A DNA stretch of 61,235 bases from Eubacteriales bacterium (GCA_018384175.1 JAHAZB010000017.1:1-61235), one strand, 5' to 3'; shown: positions 38,914-49,374, counted from the first letter of the stretch. Translations and numbers: made by a program. Notes: generated from the letters alone by a model not told the origin.

Positions 38914-39450
38914 TCACTTATCTTTATAAAAGACAACACCTTGTTTACCTATTACGGCAAAACGTTGATAACGCTTCGAAGTTATTTTCTTAATTTGGTT
39001 TTTATTCTCCAAAAGATACATAACAACCTCGCTCTTACTTTTTGCGAATCTGTCATTTACATATTCTGATACCATTTTTTCCGAGCCTGCTTTTACCGGA
39101 ATTACAGAAATTTCCCGTGTATGATTCTCGTCATCCACATAGAATCTTATAGTTACTAGCTCTCTACTTCGTCTATGACATATGACCTGATTGTTAAAGT
39201 ACAGCATCACCTCAAATGAACGTATAATATCATAATCCGGTTGCATACCACGAACCGCAACAATGGCTTCTTCACCTTTTCCAATCCGCTCATAGTCATA
39301 ATACCTTTCCATTTGTGCTATGTATTTGTCAAGGTTCGGAAAACGTGATTTGAATTTTGAGTTTACCATAACTAGCAGTTGTCGCATCTGAAGCGGACCA
39401 TACTCATTTATAAGCTCATCTATGTACTTTTGATACGGGTTAAGAAACAT
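38914..39450 (-). CDS. hypothetical protein (DUF5697-like)
   Basis: 178-aa ORF between initiator and S1 genes. Confidence 0.6.
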   Translation of the reverse strand: MFLNPYQKYIDELINEYGPLQMRQLLVMVNSKFKSRFPNLDKYIAQMERYYDYERIGKGEEAIVAVRGMQPDYDIIRSFEVMLYFNNQVICHRRSRELVTIRFYVDDENHTREISVIPVKAGSEKMVSEYVNDRFAKSKSEVVMYLLENKNQIKKITSKRYQRFAVIGKQGVVFYKDK

Positions 39451-39456
39451 TTCCGA

Positions 39457-40461
39457 TCACTCCTTTCGTCGCATTGAATTTAAGTATGCATCAACATGCA
39501 ATAAACTGTATTCTTCTGTTATTGCATTAAATATCGTACTCATCACATATGCTGTTATATTCTTTATCTGCTTATCGTTTTGATGCAGCTTATCTATTAC
39601 ACCATGAAGAAGGGTTGCATTAAGTTCATACATCCTGCTCCTGACCTTATCCTGCGGAAGTATTGCATCGCCTATTTTAAGGAGTTCGGAATAGTACATC
39701 CGCTCCAATGCATCATAGAGTATTATCCTCTCTTCTTCAGCAAAGGTATCAAGCTGACATAGCTCTAAAATATCATCAAAGCTGTATATGTCTGTCGGTC
39801 TGTCCTTTTCGTGCGTATAGAATTTAATATTACTGCTATTTAGGACTGACTGACTATTCTCAGTATGGTTTATATCAGTCTTTATTTTATTAGTCTTTAT
39901 TGTGTGCGATTTTGGCACATCTTGATATTCCGGTTCGTCAGTTCTTGATATGCCGTTTTGGAAGTTCTTGATATGCTCATTTGTAACATCAGTATTAGTA
40001 TGTTCATTTTCAGATATGCCATTTTCGCACATCTTGGCATTTGGCATTAATTCCGCTTGATATGCCGATTCGGCAGTTCTTGAATTTTCCTGTTTTGTAA
40101 ACTCTCTTGCCGCTTCATCAGCAAGCTCAGGCTTCACTATGTAAATCATATTGGGCATACCGCGTCCGCAACGGTGTTCATGTATCAAGCCCGCCATCAG
40201 CAGTTCACGAAATGCTGATATTGCCTTTTTATATGAGATACCTAAATCCTCTGCTATCTCTTCTCTTGTATAGATAAGATAAACTTCATCATTTTCATTT
40301 ATCCATCCGTTTAATTTTGAAAGAGATAGTCTGTCATACAAAAGTGCATAGGTAAGCTTCGCATCGGATGATAGTTTTCGGTAGCTCTCATTTGCAAACA
40401 TTGTCTTGGGTATCTTTAAAAATTCGCATTGTATTACATCGTGTATTTTATATACTCTCAT
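39457..40461 (-). CDS. RepA_N-type replication initiator
   Basis: FLKIPKTMFANESYRKLSSDAKLTYALLYDRLSLSKLNGWINENDEVYLIYTREEIAEDLGISYKKAISAFRELLMAGLI. Confidence 0.88.
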   Translation of the reverse strand: MRVYKIHDVIQCEFLKIPKTMFANESYRKLSSDAKLTYALLYDRLSLSKLNGWINENDEVYLIYTREEIAEDLGISYKKAISAFRELLMAGLIHEHRCGRGMPNMIYIVKPELADEAAREFTKQENSRTAESAYQAELMPNAKMCENGISENEHTNTDVTNEHIKNFQNGISRTDEPEYQDVPKSHTIKTNKIKTDINHTENSQSVLNSSNIKFYTHEKDRPTDIYSFDDILELCQLDTFAEEERIILYDALERMYYSELLKIGDAILPQDKVRSRMYELNATLLHGVIDKLHQNDKQIKNITAYVMSTIFNAITEEYSLLHVDAYLNSMRRKE

Positions 40462-40478
40462 ATTAACCCCTCCTCATT

Positions 40479-42566
40479 CTAATCAAAAATATTGTTAATA
40501 TCTGTTTCTTTGTACTCATCTGTTTCAGCACCCACAATTTCATCCTCTGCAAAATCAAGTATGATTTGCTGTGGCTTTTGGGATGCTTTTGGTATATCTT
40601 TCTGTTTCGGTTTTTCCTCTTTTACCGGAATTGGTTCATCATCATCCTCAGGTTCATCATATACAAAGTTATAGTGTACCGTTGTTGTTTTCTTCTTCTG
40701 TTGCTCCTCAATCTCATGCCATCCGGGAACATACTCACTGACACGTGTATATTTCAGTTCCTTGTATGATGAAAGCTCATCAGGAATAATCTTAAGTCCT
40801 TTTAGCGGTTTTTGACCTCTTAACAACAACAGACATTCCTTGTTATCCATCTGTAGTATTTCTTCAGGATACATAAGCGGTCTTTGGTTATTGGATTTCG
40901 TTTCACGATAACCTGTAACCTCTCTTGTGATAGGTGAAAACAGCGGTGTCTGAGGTGCCATGCTGTTCGTAAGCTGTATCGTAACATTACCACAGCGTTT
41001 TGATATGTATTCACTGGTCATCATATCGTTACAACCAAGGACAAGCTGTGTATCGCAGTTACCGACAATTTCTTCCCATTCCTTTACGGGATAACGGTCT
41101 GACAACTGTGCAATAGACTGTACTACAATCTGGCAGTTGATACCATAGCCTCTTACTACCGAAATTGTTTTTTTGAAGTCTAGAAGCTTTCCGACGTTGC
41201 AAAACTCGTCCATTACAAAATTAACCTCTACAGGTAGTCTTCCTCGTTCATCACCGTGTTTTCTTGCATAGTCTGAAAGCTTCTTAAAGAGCATTGAAAA
41301 GAACAGTGATGATAAAAACTCATACGCCGTATCCTGTGCCGAGATAATACAAAAGTATGCACAGGGTTCTTTCCCCGGAAGTTCCAAATCTATCTCATGA
41401 TACTTGGTTATCTTATCCACCAGCTTATTCTGAAACACATTCATTCGTGAGCCAAGACCGATGAACACATTACCCCAGAGATTACTTGCCGCCTGCTTGA
41501 ATATTCCGTAAGGACCTCGTGCCGGATGATCTAATGGCAGCCTTTGAAATTTCATATCCAATGACTTTGCACTTTCGCTCGACAATATTTTATATATCGT
41601 ACCTAACGACCTTTCATGCAGCGGCAGAAGCTCGTTTGTTATCGGGTCTCTCATACTCTGAACATAAAGGATAAGAGCGATAAGCAAGTTACCTTCCGCC
41701 TTATCCCAGAAGTCGGCTTTTTGTCCGTCCTCTGATGTATTACGGATTATGATTTCAGCAACAGACTGTACCATATCCACATCACCCTGCGTTTCACCGA
41801 TACAGTTCCAGCCATCCGAGTTTTCCATATCCAGAAGATTAAGTGCCTTTACCACATACCCGTTATCTCTTAAAAACTCCGAGTACTGTTCAAAAAGCTC
41901 AGCCTTCGGATCGACTATAATCATACTTTGAGGGTTCTGACCGGAGTTCTTCATCTGCACCATTTTTAGTATGTACGGCTTTACAAAGCCTCTTGATTTT
42001 CCGGCACCTGTTGCACCGTAAATCAGGATATGCTTATTAAGCCCTGAATCAGTTCGTAAGCCAAGATAGCCATTACCCGAATCATTCCCTTTCATTTTAC
42101 ACAAAATAGGCGTAGGGAGCTTATCAGCCGTATCAGATAAAAGGATTTTCTTCTGCTCATCCTTTGTCATCCAACCGGAGGTACCGTGTGTACCCTCGCT
42201 CGATACAAAGAAGTTCCTCTCATCCTTTGTTATCTTTACACCGGTTATGAGGTATGTCCATTTCCCCGATATGAGGATATACATAATTGCTATAAATACA
42301 AGAACACCTAAGCCCTCAGGTGTGAATACAGCGCCTATGCATACAAACGGATTCATCGAAAATGTTTTCTCATTCACGCCTGTATAAAAGATGTTTGTAG
42401 CACCGCAAAAGCTGTTGATAACAATTCCGTAGAGATACATAACAACAAGAGTACAAAAACAATAGTACCCGAAATTTCCCTTTACTTTTTCATAAAGGCT
42501 GTTTATCTTATCATTCTTCAAACTCATCGAAATCAACTTTTGTAAGATTAGTTTCATAAACTTCAA
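40479..42566 (-). CDS. VirD4/TraG-type coupling protein
   Basis: HILIYGATGAGKSRGFVKPYI; IIVDPKAELFEQYSEFLRDNGY; VNFVMDEFCNVGKLLDFKKTISVVRGYGI. Confidence 0.95.
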   Translation of the reverse strand: MKFMKLILQKLISMSLKNDKINSLYEKVKGNFGYYCFCTLVVMYLYGIVINSFCGATNIFYTGVNEKTFSMNPFVCIGAVFTPEGLGVLVFIAIMYILISGKWTYLITGVKITKDERNFFVSSEGTHGTSGWMTKDEQKKILLSDTADKLPTPILCKMKGNDSGNGYLGLRTDSGLNKHILIYGATGAGKSRGFVKPYILKMVQMKNSGQNPQSMIIVDPKAELFEQYSEFLRDNGYVVKALNLLDMENSDGWNCIGETQGDVDMVQSVAEIIIRNTSEDGQKADFWDKAEGNLLIALILYVQSMRDPITNELLPLHERSLGTIYKILSSESAKSLDMKFQRLPLDHPARGPYGIFKQAASNLWGNVFIGLGSRMNVFQNKLVDKITKYHEIDLELPGKEPCAYFCIISAQDTAYEFLSSLFFSMLFKKLSDYARKHGDERGRLPVEVNFVMDEFCNVGKLLDFKKTISVVRGYGINCQIVVQSIAQLSDRYPVKEWEEIVGNCDTQLVLGCNDMMTSEYISKRCGNVTIQLTNSMAPQTPLFSPITREVTGYRETKSNNQRPLMYPEEILQMDNKECLLLLRGQKPLKGLKIIPDELSSYKELKYTRVSEYVPGWHEIEEQQKKKTTTVHYNFVYDEPEDDDEPIPVKEEKPKQKDIPKASQKPQQIILDFAEDEIVGAETDEYKETDINNIFD

Positions 42567-43749
42567 TGCATGTACCCTCCTTTGTTACATATCCGGCTCG
42601 TTTTATTTTGTTTTCTTTTATTTCAGGGAATACCTTATGTATTTCGCTGTTTGGTATCGGTGTTATAATCGTTTTAGGCAGACCGTTCTTCTTTATTATC
42701 TTTATGATTGTACTCTTTTGAAAAGGGAGGCAACACACTCTTGATACAAGTGTCTTATCATATCTCTCAATCTGTCTTATTGCTCTTACTATCCGTTTCT
42801 CATTACAATCCACGGCTATGATGTATGGTACACCATCACGGATACCGTCACATTCCGAAAGGTTTATCGTATCCGTACAGCCTATGGCTTTTGCAAGCCT
42901 TTCTCTGTACCCTGCAATTTTCAGCACGCTCATCTGCATCACTCCGTCCCGACCGAACGGTACAAGCAAGTATTCGCACGCAAGTTCCTCCAATGCCTTA
43001 TTAAAAGGTTTCATCCCTTTTCCAAATTTTCTGTGTTCTCCTGCCGAGTTGATATATGCCCACAATTCCTCCAAAGACTCACCTATAAGTATAAGTCTTA
43101 TATCTTTAACATTTTTCATGCTGTCGGTCTGCGACCTATATATTTCGCTTTCAAACTTAGGGTATATCCACGACTCTTCATTTTCCACATAATAGGGTAC
43201 ATATACTGTTTCTGCAATTTTCAGGATTCCGTAAAACTTAGCACACGATAATACCTTCAACATATTATCTGCACGCAACATCAGACTGCTAAAGTATCCG
43301 CATTCTTCTGTTGCAAGTTTCTTCGCTGTTTCATAATACACATCTATTCCTGCAAGAGTTAACAGCACATTCCACTGTGCGTTTTTAAGCTTCCTCTGAT
43401 ACGACGCTTTCTTTAAATCTGTCCTCGCATCCTTAGCAAATGTCATACCCATTTCTGCAAGACAATCTCTTCCCTTTTTCGTCAGCTTATAGCTCATCTT
43501 ATCGCTCATCAACTTGATAAGTCTGTGTACCTTTAAATTGGATATGACACTCCTTTTGAACATCGGAGTGTCATACTTTCTGCAAATGCCTGACGGCATA
43601 TATCTGCAAAGACCTGTGAGTCTCAAAAACTCAAAATCGACTGTATCAAAAATCATTTTTCCCACACCCTCCATACTAGTGAGATTTTTGTTCTGAAATT
43701 CGTTTTTTTCGAATCCCAGAACCCTCGTATTTACTACGTTTTTCAGCAC
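42511..43749 (-). CDS. winged-helix protein (probable true start MIFDTVDFEF, ~43655)
   Basis: FDTVDFEFLRLTGLCRYMPSG...LKVHRLIKLM..YKLTKKGRDCLAEMG; SD GGAGGG upstream of the internal ATG. Confidence 0.65.
   Translation of the reverse strand: MLKNVVNTRVLGFEKNEFQNKNLTSMEGVGKMIFDTVDFEFLRLTGLCRYMPSGICRKYDTPMFKRSVISNLKVHRLIKLMSDKMSYKLTKKGRDCLAEMGMTFAKDARTDLKKASYQRKLKNAQWNVLLTLAGIDVYYETAKKLATEECGYFSSLMLRADNMLKVLSCAKFYGILKIAETVYVPYYVENEESWIYPKFESEIYRSQTDSMKNVKDIRLILIGESLEELWAYINSAGEHRKFGKGMKPFNKALEELACEYLLVPFGRDGVMQMSVLKIAGYRERLAKAIGCTDTINLSECDGIRDGVPYIIAVDCNEKRIVRAIRQIERYDKTLVSRVCCLPFQKSTIIKIIKKNGLPKTIITPIPNSEIHKVFPEIKENKIKRAGYVTKEGTCIEVYETNLTKVDFDEFEE
43690..43722 (-). other. 13-bp-stem hairpin in the leader of the wHTH/T4CP operon
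   Basis: Minus RNA GUUCUGGGAUUCG-AAAAAAA-CGAAUUUCAGAAC. Confidence 0.75.
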
Positions 43750-43822
43750 TTTAAGGGTGGAGCTGTTTTACAATATCTACAAACATAAATATCGACGAAA
43801 AAAAATCATTTTTCCCACACCC

Positions 43823-44458
43823 CTAAAGTGCATCATTTGCTAAAATTTCCATAAAATTTGCAGCGTCTTCGGGCGGTAAAATATAGATTTCCGAGTGTGG
43901 ATTTTCCGCTAGTTTTGCAAATAAACCTACACTCAAAATGAACTGATTATCGTCCGGTATTACCCTACCTTTTATTGCGTTCGGTATCATTTTCCAACCT
44001 TTATTATCATTATCAAGTGAATGATGATTTTCAAAATTACAATACTCAACTATGGCTAAAAACGCTGTTTCAAAATATGGTAATTCACCACTGAATTCTT
44101 TTACTAATCGTGATATTGTATCGCCGAGATAGTTACTTATTTTATATTTCCCGCTCGGCAATAATGTATTTAATGAAATGTGTATCCAACCTTCAAATGT
44201 AACTTCAATAGAGCCATACACATCACTTACCTTTCCTGTTTCATATAACATTTGCTGGTAATCTTTTGGTGATTTATACGCTTCAAGATATGTCCTTGAA
44301 TTTAAGCATAGGTTTTCAAGCTCATACATATAGTCGTCTATACCTTTTTCTATTACTCCCTTCGACTCGCTGTTTGAAATAAGAAGTCTGGATAAACATT
44401 GCATTATCTTTATAGTGTCATTTTGAAGTGATTTCAGTATTTCTCTATACTGTTCCAT
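43823..44458 (-). CDS. hypothetical protein
   Basis: 211-aa ORF in T4SS array. Confidence 0.6.
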   Translation of the reverse strand: MEQYREILKSLQNDTIKIMQCLSRLLISNSESKGVIEKGIDDYMYELENLCLNSRTYLEAYKSPKDYQQMLYETGKVSDVYGSIEVTFEGWIHISLNTLLPSGKYKISNYLGDTISRLVKEFSGELPYFETAFLAIVEYCNFENHHSLDNDNKGWKMIPNAIKGRVIPDDNQFILSVGLFAKLAENPHSEIYILPPEDAANFMEILANDAL

Positions 44459-46343
44459 TTCTCTTTCTCCTTTCTAAATCGCTTCTCTTTGTTGTTATAA
44501 GGTCATACATCGTCGGTGATGCATGTACATCGATGCATACTTTGTTCTTATTTGCACAAAGAAGCGCTTCCCCTCTTTGATTTCTGATTATCTGCATCGT
44601 TTCCTCATCTGAAAGTGCCATATATTTCTGTACTGCAAAAGCTTCATCCTCTTCAAGCTGAAGTATGAATTTTATCCTTGAATTGTTAATCACACCTTTG
44701 CCGTATTTACCATCATCAAGGGAAAAGAAATCACCAATATCCTGTGTTGCTGCAAACGCTGCTCCGCCATAACCTCGTATTACTTTGAATATCTCAAGCA
44801 CATAGTCTGCCGCCAGTCTACTTGAGCCGGCGCCTATCAAAGTCCATAACTCATCAAGAAATATTATCTTTTTCTGTATTCTGCTTTCCTTCGCTTTGTC
44901 CCACACATAATCAAGTGCCATAAACATACCAAGAGGTTTTAAGTGGTCTGTCATTTCCGAAATATCAAGCACGATATATTTATTGGATAAGTCCACATTC
45001 GTTTCCCCACCAAAAGCTGAGAGAGAACCTGTTGCAAATTTTTCTATCATTAATGACAGCGAAGATGTTTCTTCTCTCGATTTAAGTTCTTCATATAAGT
45101 CTTTAAGAGTTGGCATCTTCTTGAAACTTCCGTTCTCTTTATACAGGGATTTGTTTTCAAAGGTTATACCGAATTTCTTATATGTCCGAATAACTGCGCT
45201 GTCAATAAGATTAAGCTCATTCTGAGTAATATCGCTCTTTATGAGTGAGAAGAAAATCATAAGCTTTTGCAGTTTTTCTGCAAGAATAGAATCATCCCTT
45301 GTGTCCTTGTCAAGCTCATAGTCTGTAGAAAGGCTTGTTTTTCTTATCTCCATTATATTGATACAATCCCTTGACGACGGTGCTATTCTTATGTATTTAC
45401 CGCCAACACTTTCGCACGCATCTAAAAACTCGTGTCCCTTAATGGGCGCTATTATAAATACCTGCGTCCCCTGCATTCTCATTCTTAATGCCATACACTG
45501 CATCAAGAATGATTTTCCTGCGCCTGACATACCTAATATACAACCGTTTGCGTTAGGGTATTTATCACTGTCAAAGATATCAAGTATTGCAACAGAGCTG
45601 TTATACTTATTAAGACCGATAAATATTCCGTTTGGGTCATATATCTCGTATGAAGAAAATGGAAACGACGCAGCAAGCGAATCAGTCAGTATATTCCGTT
45701 TTGCTTTTCGTTCAATATCTGCATCAACAGATAATGTGGGCAAAAGCGACAGAAAACATTGCTCATGCTTATAGTCTGCTCGTTTTACTATCATACTCAT
45801 TGAAGTACATAATGTAATTACATCTGCTATCCGTTCTTCAAGCTCCTCTACATCTCTTGCTGTTATTTCTATCACGGTAGTCATATAATAGAAGTCCTGA
45901 TTTGCTCTGTTGATTCCGTCTTTTAAGTAAAAACCTGCTGATATTGCATCGTCAAGTTCTTCATAGTCTTGTCTTGTATCACCGACATCACGCATACGAC
46001 TTCTGTTAATCATTGTTTTTTGCGATATTCTTGACAGTATCTTATCTTTAGGCATCCTTTTGAATGTAAAAGATATTCCTATGTTATCTCCTGCTTCGAC
46101 TAACGGAGCAAGCCATGCTGTTTCATTTCTTGTTTTGTAACCGTAGCCTGCAACATATAAATACGAGTGATAGATACCATCTACTACAATATAGTCTCTG
46201 CTTGCTGTATCAACAGAAGACGGCGCAAGCACATCAAGAATCGTTGTTTGCCCGGTCCACAAAGGCTCCTGTACTTCCTCCTTGTCAATTCCAAACAGTT
46301 TTTTAATACCACCTTTTGATTTTGCTTTTTCTCTCAATCTCAA
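44445..46343 (-). CDS. VirB4-family T4SS ATPase
   Basis: ILGMSGAGKSFLMQCMALRM; FLDELWTLIGAGSS; AATQDIGDFF. Confidence 0.93.
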   Translation of the reverse strand: MRLREKAKSKGGIKKLFGIDKEEVQEPLWTGQTTILDVLAPSSVDTASRDYIVVDGIYHSYLYVAGYGYKTRNETAWLAPLVEAGDNIGISFTFKRMPKDKILSRISQKTMINRSRMRDVGDTRQDYEELDDAISAGFYLKDGINRANQDFYYMTTVIEITARDVEELEERIADVITLCTSMSMIVKRADYKHEQCFLSLLPTLSVDADIERKAKRNILTDSLAASFPFSSYEIYDPNGIFIGLNKYNSSVAILDIFDSDKYPNANGCILGMSGAGKSFLMQCMALRMRMQGTQVFIIAPIKGHEFLDACESVGGKYIRIAPSSRDCINIMEIRKTSLSTDYELDKDTRDDSILAEKLQKLMIFFSLIKSDITQNELNLIDSAVIRTYKKFGITFENKSLYKENGSFKKMPTLKDLYEELKSREETSSLSLMIEKFATGSLSAFGGETNVDLSNKYIVLDISEMTDHLKPLGMFMALDYVWDKAKESRIQKKIIFLDELWTLIGAGSSRLAADYVLEIFKVIRGYGGAAFAATQDIGDFFSLDDGKYGKGVINNSRIKFILQLEEDEAFAVQKYMALSDEETMQIIRNQRGEALLCANKNKVCIDVHASPTMYDLITTKRSDLERRKRNGTV

Positions 46344-47000
46344 TCACTCCAATTCATCATTTGTCATTACTTCATCAAACATTGTACCGTCAAAGTTTCC
46401 CGGTTTAATGTATTGTGATGACTGCTTATTTATTATGCCGTATAAAAGGTCTATCAAAAAGCCATCATCATTTATGTTCAGAACTTCAAGTCCGCATTGG
46501 GACAGATATCGTTCTGCTTTGTATGCTTCATCTGAAAGATACTTATGTGCATCATTTATGTTTACCTGACCGTCGAAGTTCTTGTATCCATACTCAAACA
46601 CGATAAAGAAACGTTTCTTAACCGCAGTATTATCAGATAGACTCTTAACATAAGATAGCTCACTGTCAATCATTATTCTGCAGTTTTCATTTTCCTCCTT
46701 ACCAATACGCTCTGTAAGTCTTTCAAGATAGTCATCGATATCTGCACGCTGAGTAAGTATTCGTATCTGCATATTATCAGGTGCTATCTTCAAGTATGCC
46801 GCAAAGAAATATATAATATTTTCCTGTTCAACCTCACTCTTCAGATAAAAGTTCACCGGCATTACCTCTACTATCTTGATACAGCGTTTGTCCTTCAAAT
46901 AAATAATACCATTCTTTATATTCTCAATCGGGAGCCAACGCTGAGTACTGTTTTCGTATGTATTCTCCTGTACCTTCTTTTTATCGAACATTTGCATCAC
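46344..47000 (-). CDS. T4SS protein, VirB4 N-terminal-like/TrsD-like
   Basis: LPIENIKNGIIYLKDKRCIKIVEVMPVNFYLKSEVEQENIIYFFAAYL; abuts VirB4. Confidence 0.65.
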   Translation of the reverse strand: MMQMFDKKKVQENTYENSTQRWLPIENIKNGIIYLKDKRCIKIVEVMPVNFYLKSEVEQENIIYFFAAYLKIAPDNMQIRILTQRADIDDYLERLTERIGKEENENCRIMIDSELSYVKSLSDNTAVKKRFFIVFEYGYKNFDGQVNINDAHKYLSDEAYKAERYLSQCGLEVLNINDDGFLIDLLYGIINKQSSQYIKPGNFDGTMFDEVMTNDELE

Positions 47001-47292
47001 CTCGGTATTCCATAATTCTTCTATTCCTTAACCAATGAAAGCAATTTCTTACAAAAACAGAAATTGGGTCATCGTTTATTCCTATAAGAGCAAAACCGCC
47101 GGCGGGAATTGCGAATACAGCAGATAATATTATTTTCATAGTCAAAGAAACGGGAACTATCTTAAAAACAACAAACACAAAAGGCAGAGAAAATATCCCT
47201 GCCTCAACAACATTTCTCATTCCAAATATTCCCATTACTTTACCGCTATCTTCAAAGTTAGCCGGTATATAAAATTCTTGCATAAAAAACAC
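46981..47292 (-). CDS. PrgI-like T4SS membrane protein
   Basis: Small two-TM protein upstream of VirB4; FYIPANFEDSGKVMGIFGMRNVVEAG. Confidence 0.75.
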   Translation of the reverse strand: MFFMQEFYIPANFEDSGKVMGIFGMRNVVEAGIFSLPFVFVVFKIVPVSLTMKIILSAVFAIPAGGFALIGINDDPISVFVRNCFHWLRNRRIMEYRGDANVR

Positions 47293-47295
47293 TCC

Positions 47296-47397
47296 TTATT
47301 CCCTTTTATTTATATCATCCCTGCCAGCTATCAACAGGCTCATTACAATTATCCCAAACATACCACCCAAAATAAAACCAATAATTCCTGCTAACAT
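47296..47397 (-). CDS. DUF3789-like 33-aa membrane protein, absent from ORF track
   Basis: MLAGIIGFILGGMFGIIVMSLLIAGRDDINKRE*, AGAGGAGAAG SD. Confidence 0.65.
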   Translation of the reverse strand: MLAGIIGFILGGMFGIIVMSLLIAGRDDINKRE

Positions 47398-47416
47398 AAC
47401 ACTTCTCCTCTGCACG

Positions 47417-47448
47417 AAAAAAGACCTGCACGTATTTTGGCAAGTCTT
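47417..47448 (-). terminator. terminator of HigBA-like operon
   Basis: Minus strand AAGACTTGC...GCAGGTCTT followed by TTTTTT. Confidence 0.75.
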
Positions 47449-47466
47449 TCATTTCAATATTAAGCT

Positions 47467-47769
47467 TTATTTAATGTCACCTATATATAATGTTTTTCCA
47501 AGCGGGGCAAGAACTTTTAATATAGTGTTTAGATTAGGTGTTGATGTCCCGTTCTCCATTCTCGCTATAATCGGTTGTTTTACACCACTTAGTTCTTCGA
47601 GTTGTCGTTGGGTAATACCTTTTTCCTGTCTTGCTTTGGTTATTTCACCAATCAATGCTACTCTCAAATTACTTTCTGCAATTTCTTCAGGAGTAAACAA
47701 CTCACTTCTTGCTTCGTCCCAGCTATGACCTACAGAAGAGTTTCTATTCATCCAAATCACACCTTTCAA
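47467..47769 (-). CDS. HigA-like XRE antitoxin
   Basis: EITKARQEKGITQRQLEELSGVKQPIIARMENGTSTPNLNTILKVLAPLGKTL. Confidence 0.9.
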   Translation of the reverse strand: MKGVIWMNRNSSVGHSWDEARSELFTPEEIAESNLRVALIGEITKARQEKGITQRQLEELSGVKQPIIARMENGTSTPNLNTILKVLAPLGKTLYIGDIK

Positions 47770-48106
47770 TGAAATCTTCTAATTCTCTTTTTGCCTGTTC
47801 AATTTCCTTTATAGGAGTCTTTTGTGTTTTCTTTATGAAATGATGTAGCAGCACATACTTACCTCCTACAACTCCGGCAAACAAAATACGGTTACGAATC
47901 GGTCTCAGTTCCCATATTTCACCGTCAAGATGCTTTAAATAGTTCTCAGGGAGTTGTGTTCCGTAAACACTAAGAGCTTGTATGTAGTCCTGCATCCTAT
48001 TCAGATTTATACGGCTGTCCTTGCTACCATTTTTCTTAAGGGATTGCATATAATCGTAAACAGGTTCATTTCCGTTTTTATCACGATAAAATATTATCTT
48101 ATGCAA
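47744..48106 (-). CDS. HigB/Gp49-like RelE-superfamily toxin
   Basis: IIFYRDKNGNEPVYDYMQSL...GEIWELRPIRNRILFAGVVGGKYVLLHHFIKKTQKTPIKEIEQA. Confidence 0.92.
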   Translation of the reverse strand: MHKIIFYRDKNGNEPVYDYMQSLKKNGSKDSRINLNRMQDYIQALSVYGTQLPENYLKHLDGEIWELRPIRNRILFAGVVGGKYVLLHHFIKKTQKTPIKEIEQAKRELEDFIERCDLDE

Positions 48107-48183
48107 TATGTTTCCCTCCTCTCACTAATATTATACTTTTAAGTTATCAAAATGTCAACACTTATTTGATAACTTTTTAGTCA

Positions 48184-49374
48184 TCACAAACTCAATGACC
48201 AGAAAGGTCCGCCTGCCGCAGCTGTTCCTCTTGCCTCATTTAATATAATTGACATATCCCATTTCATATTACTTCTCTTTCTACTTGCAGGATCAGCAAC
48301 TAAGACTTTTCCGTCTGGTGTTATACCTCTCAATACTATGAAATGTCCTCCGTATGTAAAATGTCCTTTTGCCATTATAGCAATCACAAGCTTTCCTGAT
48401 GATAAATGTTCGGTAATCTCCTTTCTTGATGAACGACCAAGCTTTTCTACTTTTAGTCCGTAATACTTTGCACCTTCAGGAATTAGAGAGTGGTAGCTTC
48501 CACTTCCTTCACACCTATGACCATTTTTTACAGACCAGTTAGCAACCTCGACAGGAGTAACATTTTTACCCTTTAGTGTCGAAACTACAATTGCAAGCGA
48601 TGTAGGTCCACACCCTGCAGCACCGATTGTACCGCTTTTTCCGTATTTAATGTCTTTCCAGCGACTATCTATCTGGCTGTAGTATGTAACCACCGTTTCA
48701 CCTGAAGCGCCCATAGGTGTTCCGTCATCATCTTTAGGCTCTATTACCTCTCCCGTTTCCTCAGAAACAGGCAATTCATTATCCGCCATATTACTGCCGG
48801 GCGGGATATACTGGTCGCTTATCGTCGAATACATCAGTTCTGCCCAGTTTTTATCCTCTTCACTAAAACCCAACTCATCCATAATTTGTTCAGGAGTCTT
48901 TGATACGACCTCTCCTGTTTCTTTGTCTATTGTATAACTTCTCCTAAAAGATTCCTCCACATCCTCTCTTGTTATATCTTCTACCTTTTGTTTGTGTAAA
49001 ACCGATTCTATACTGATAAGCCAGCAGATATTTACATTAAGCTCAGGCGGCTGCTTTTCGTACACTTCCTCATAGTATTCCATTACCATAGTACCATGAA
49101 GATTTCTTGCAACTAACTGTGTGTCTTCAACAGTCGCCCAGCTAAACATTAGCTGCGGTAAAGAGGCTATTATAATAATCGGCAAAAGGATAATGAGTGT
49201 TATTACAGTAATCAATATAAGCAACACTTTGGGCGAAAGGATTTCTGCTGCTCCTTGGGCTACAGCGACAAAGTTGCCTGATGCAATACCACCTGCAACC
49301 TTGCTCGCCCCCTTTAGCATCTGTGCGCCTCGTGCTGCTTTTTGTGCTGTACTTTTATTACTTTGGTTTTCCAT
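48184..49374 (-). CDS. T4SS-associated membrane protein with C39-like peptidase domain
   Basis: AAGCGPTSLAIVVSTLKGKNVTPVEVANWS...GHFIVLRGITPDGKVLVADPAS (Cys/His/Asp). Confidence 0.85.
   Translation of the reverse strand: MENQSNKSTAQKAARGAQMLKGASKVAGGIASGNFVAVAQGAAEILSPKVLLILITVITLIILLPIIIIASLPQLMFSWATVEDTQLVARNLHGTMVMEYYEEVYEKQPPELNVNICWLISIESVLHKQKVEDITREDVEESFRRSYTIDKETGEVVSKTPEQIMDELGFSEEDKNWAELMYSTISDQYIPPGSNMADNELPVSEETGEVIEPKDDDGTPMGASGETVVTYYSQIDSRWKDIKYGKSGTIGAAGCGPTSLAIVVSTLKGKNVTPVEVANWSVKNGHRCEGSGSYHSLIPEGAKYYGLKVEKLGRSSRKEITEHLSSGKLVIAIMAKGHFTYGGHFIVLRGITPDGKVLVADPASRKRSNMKWDMSIILNEARGTAAAGGPFWSLSL

Noticed and set aside
43755-43767. Possible third leader copy (GGTGGAGCTGTTTTA)
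   Set aside because: Only ~12 nt match the upstream edge of the leader repeat; no promoter or hairpin conserved.
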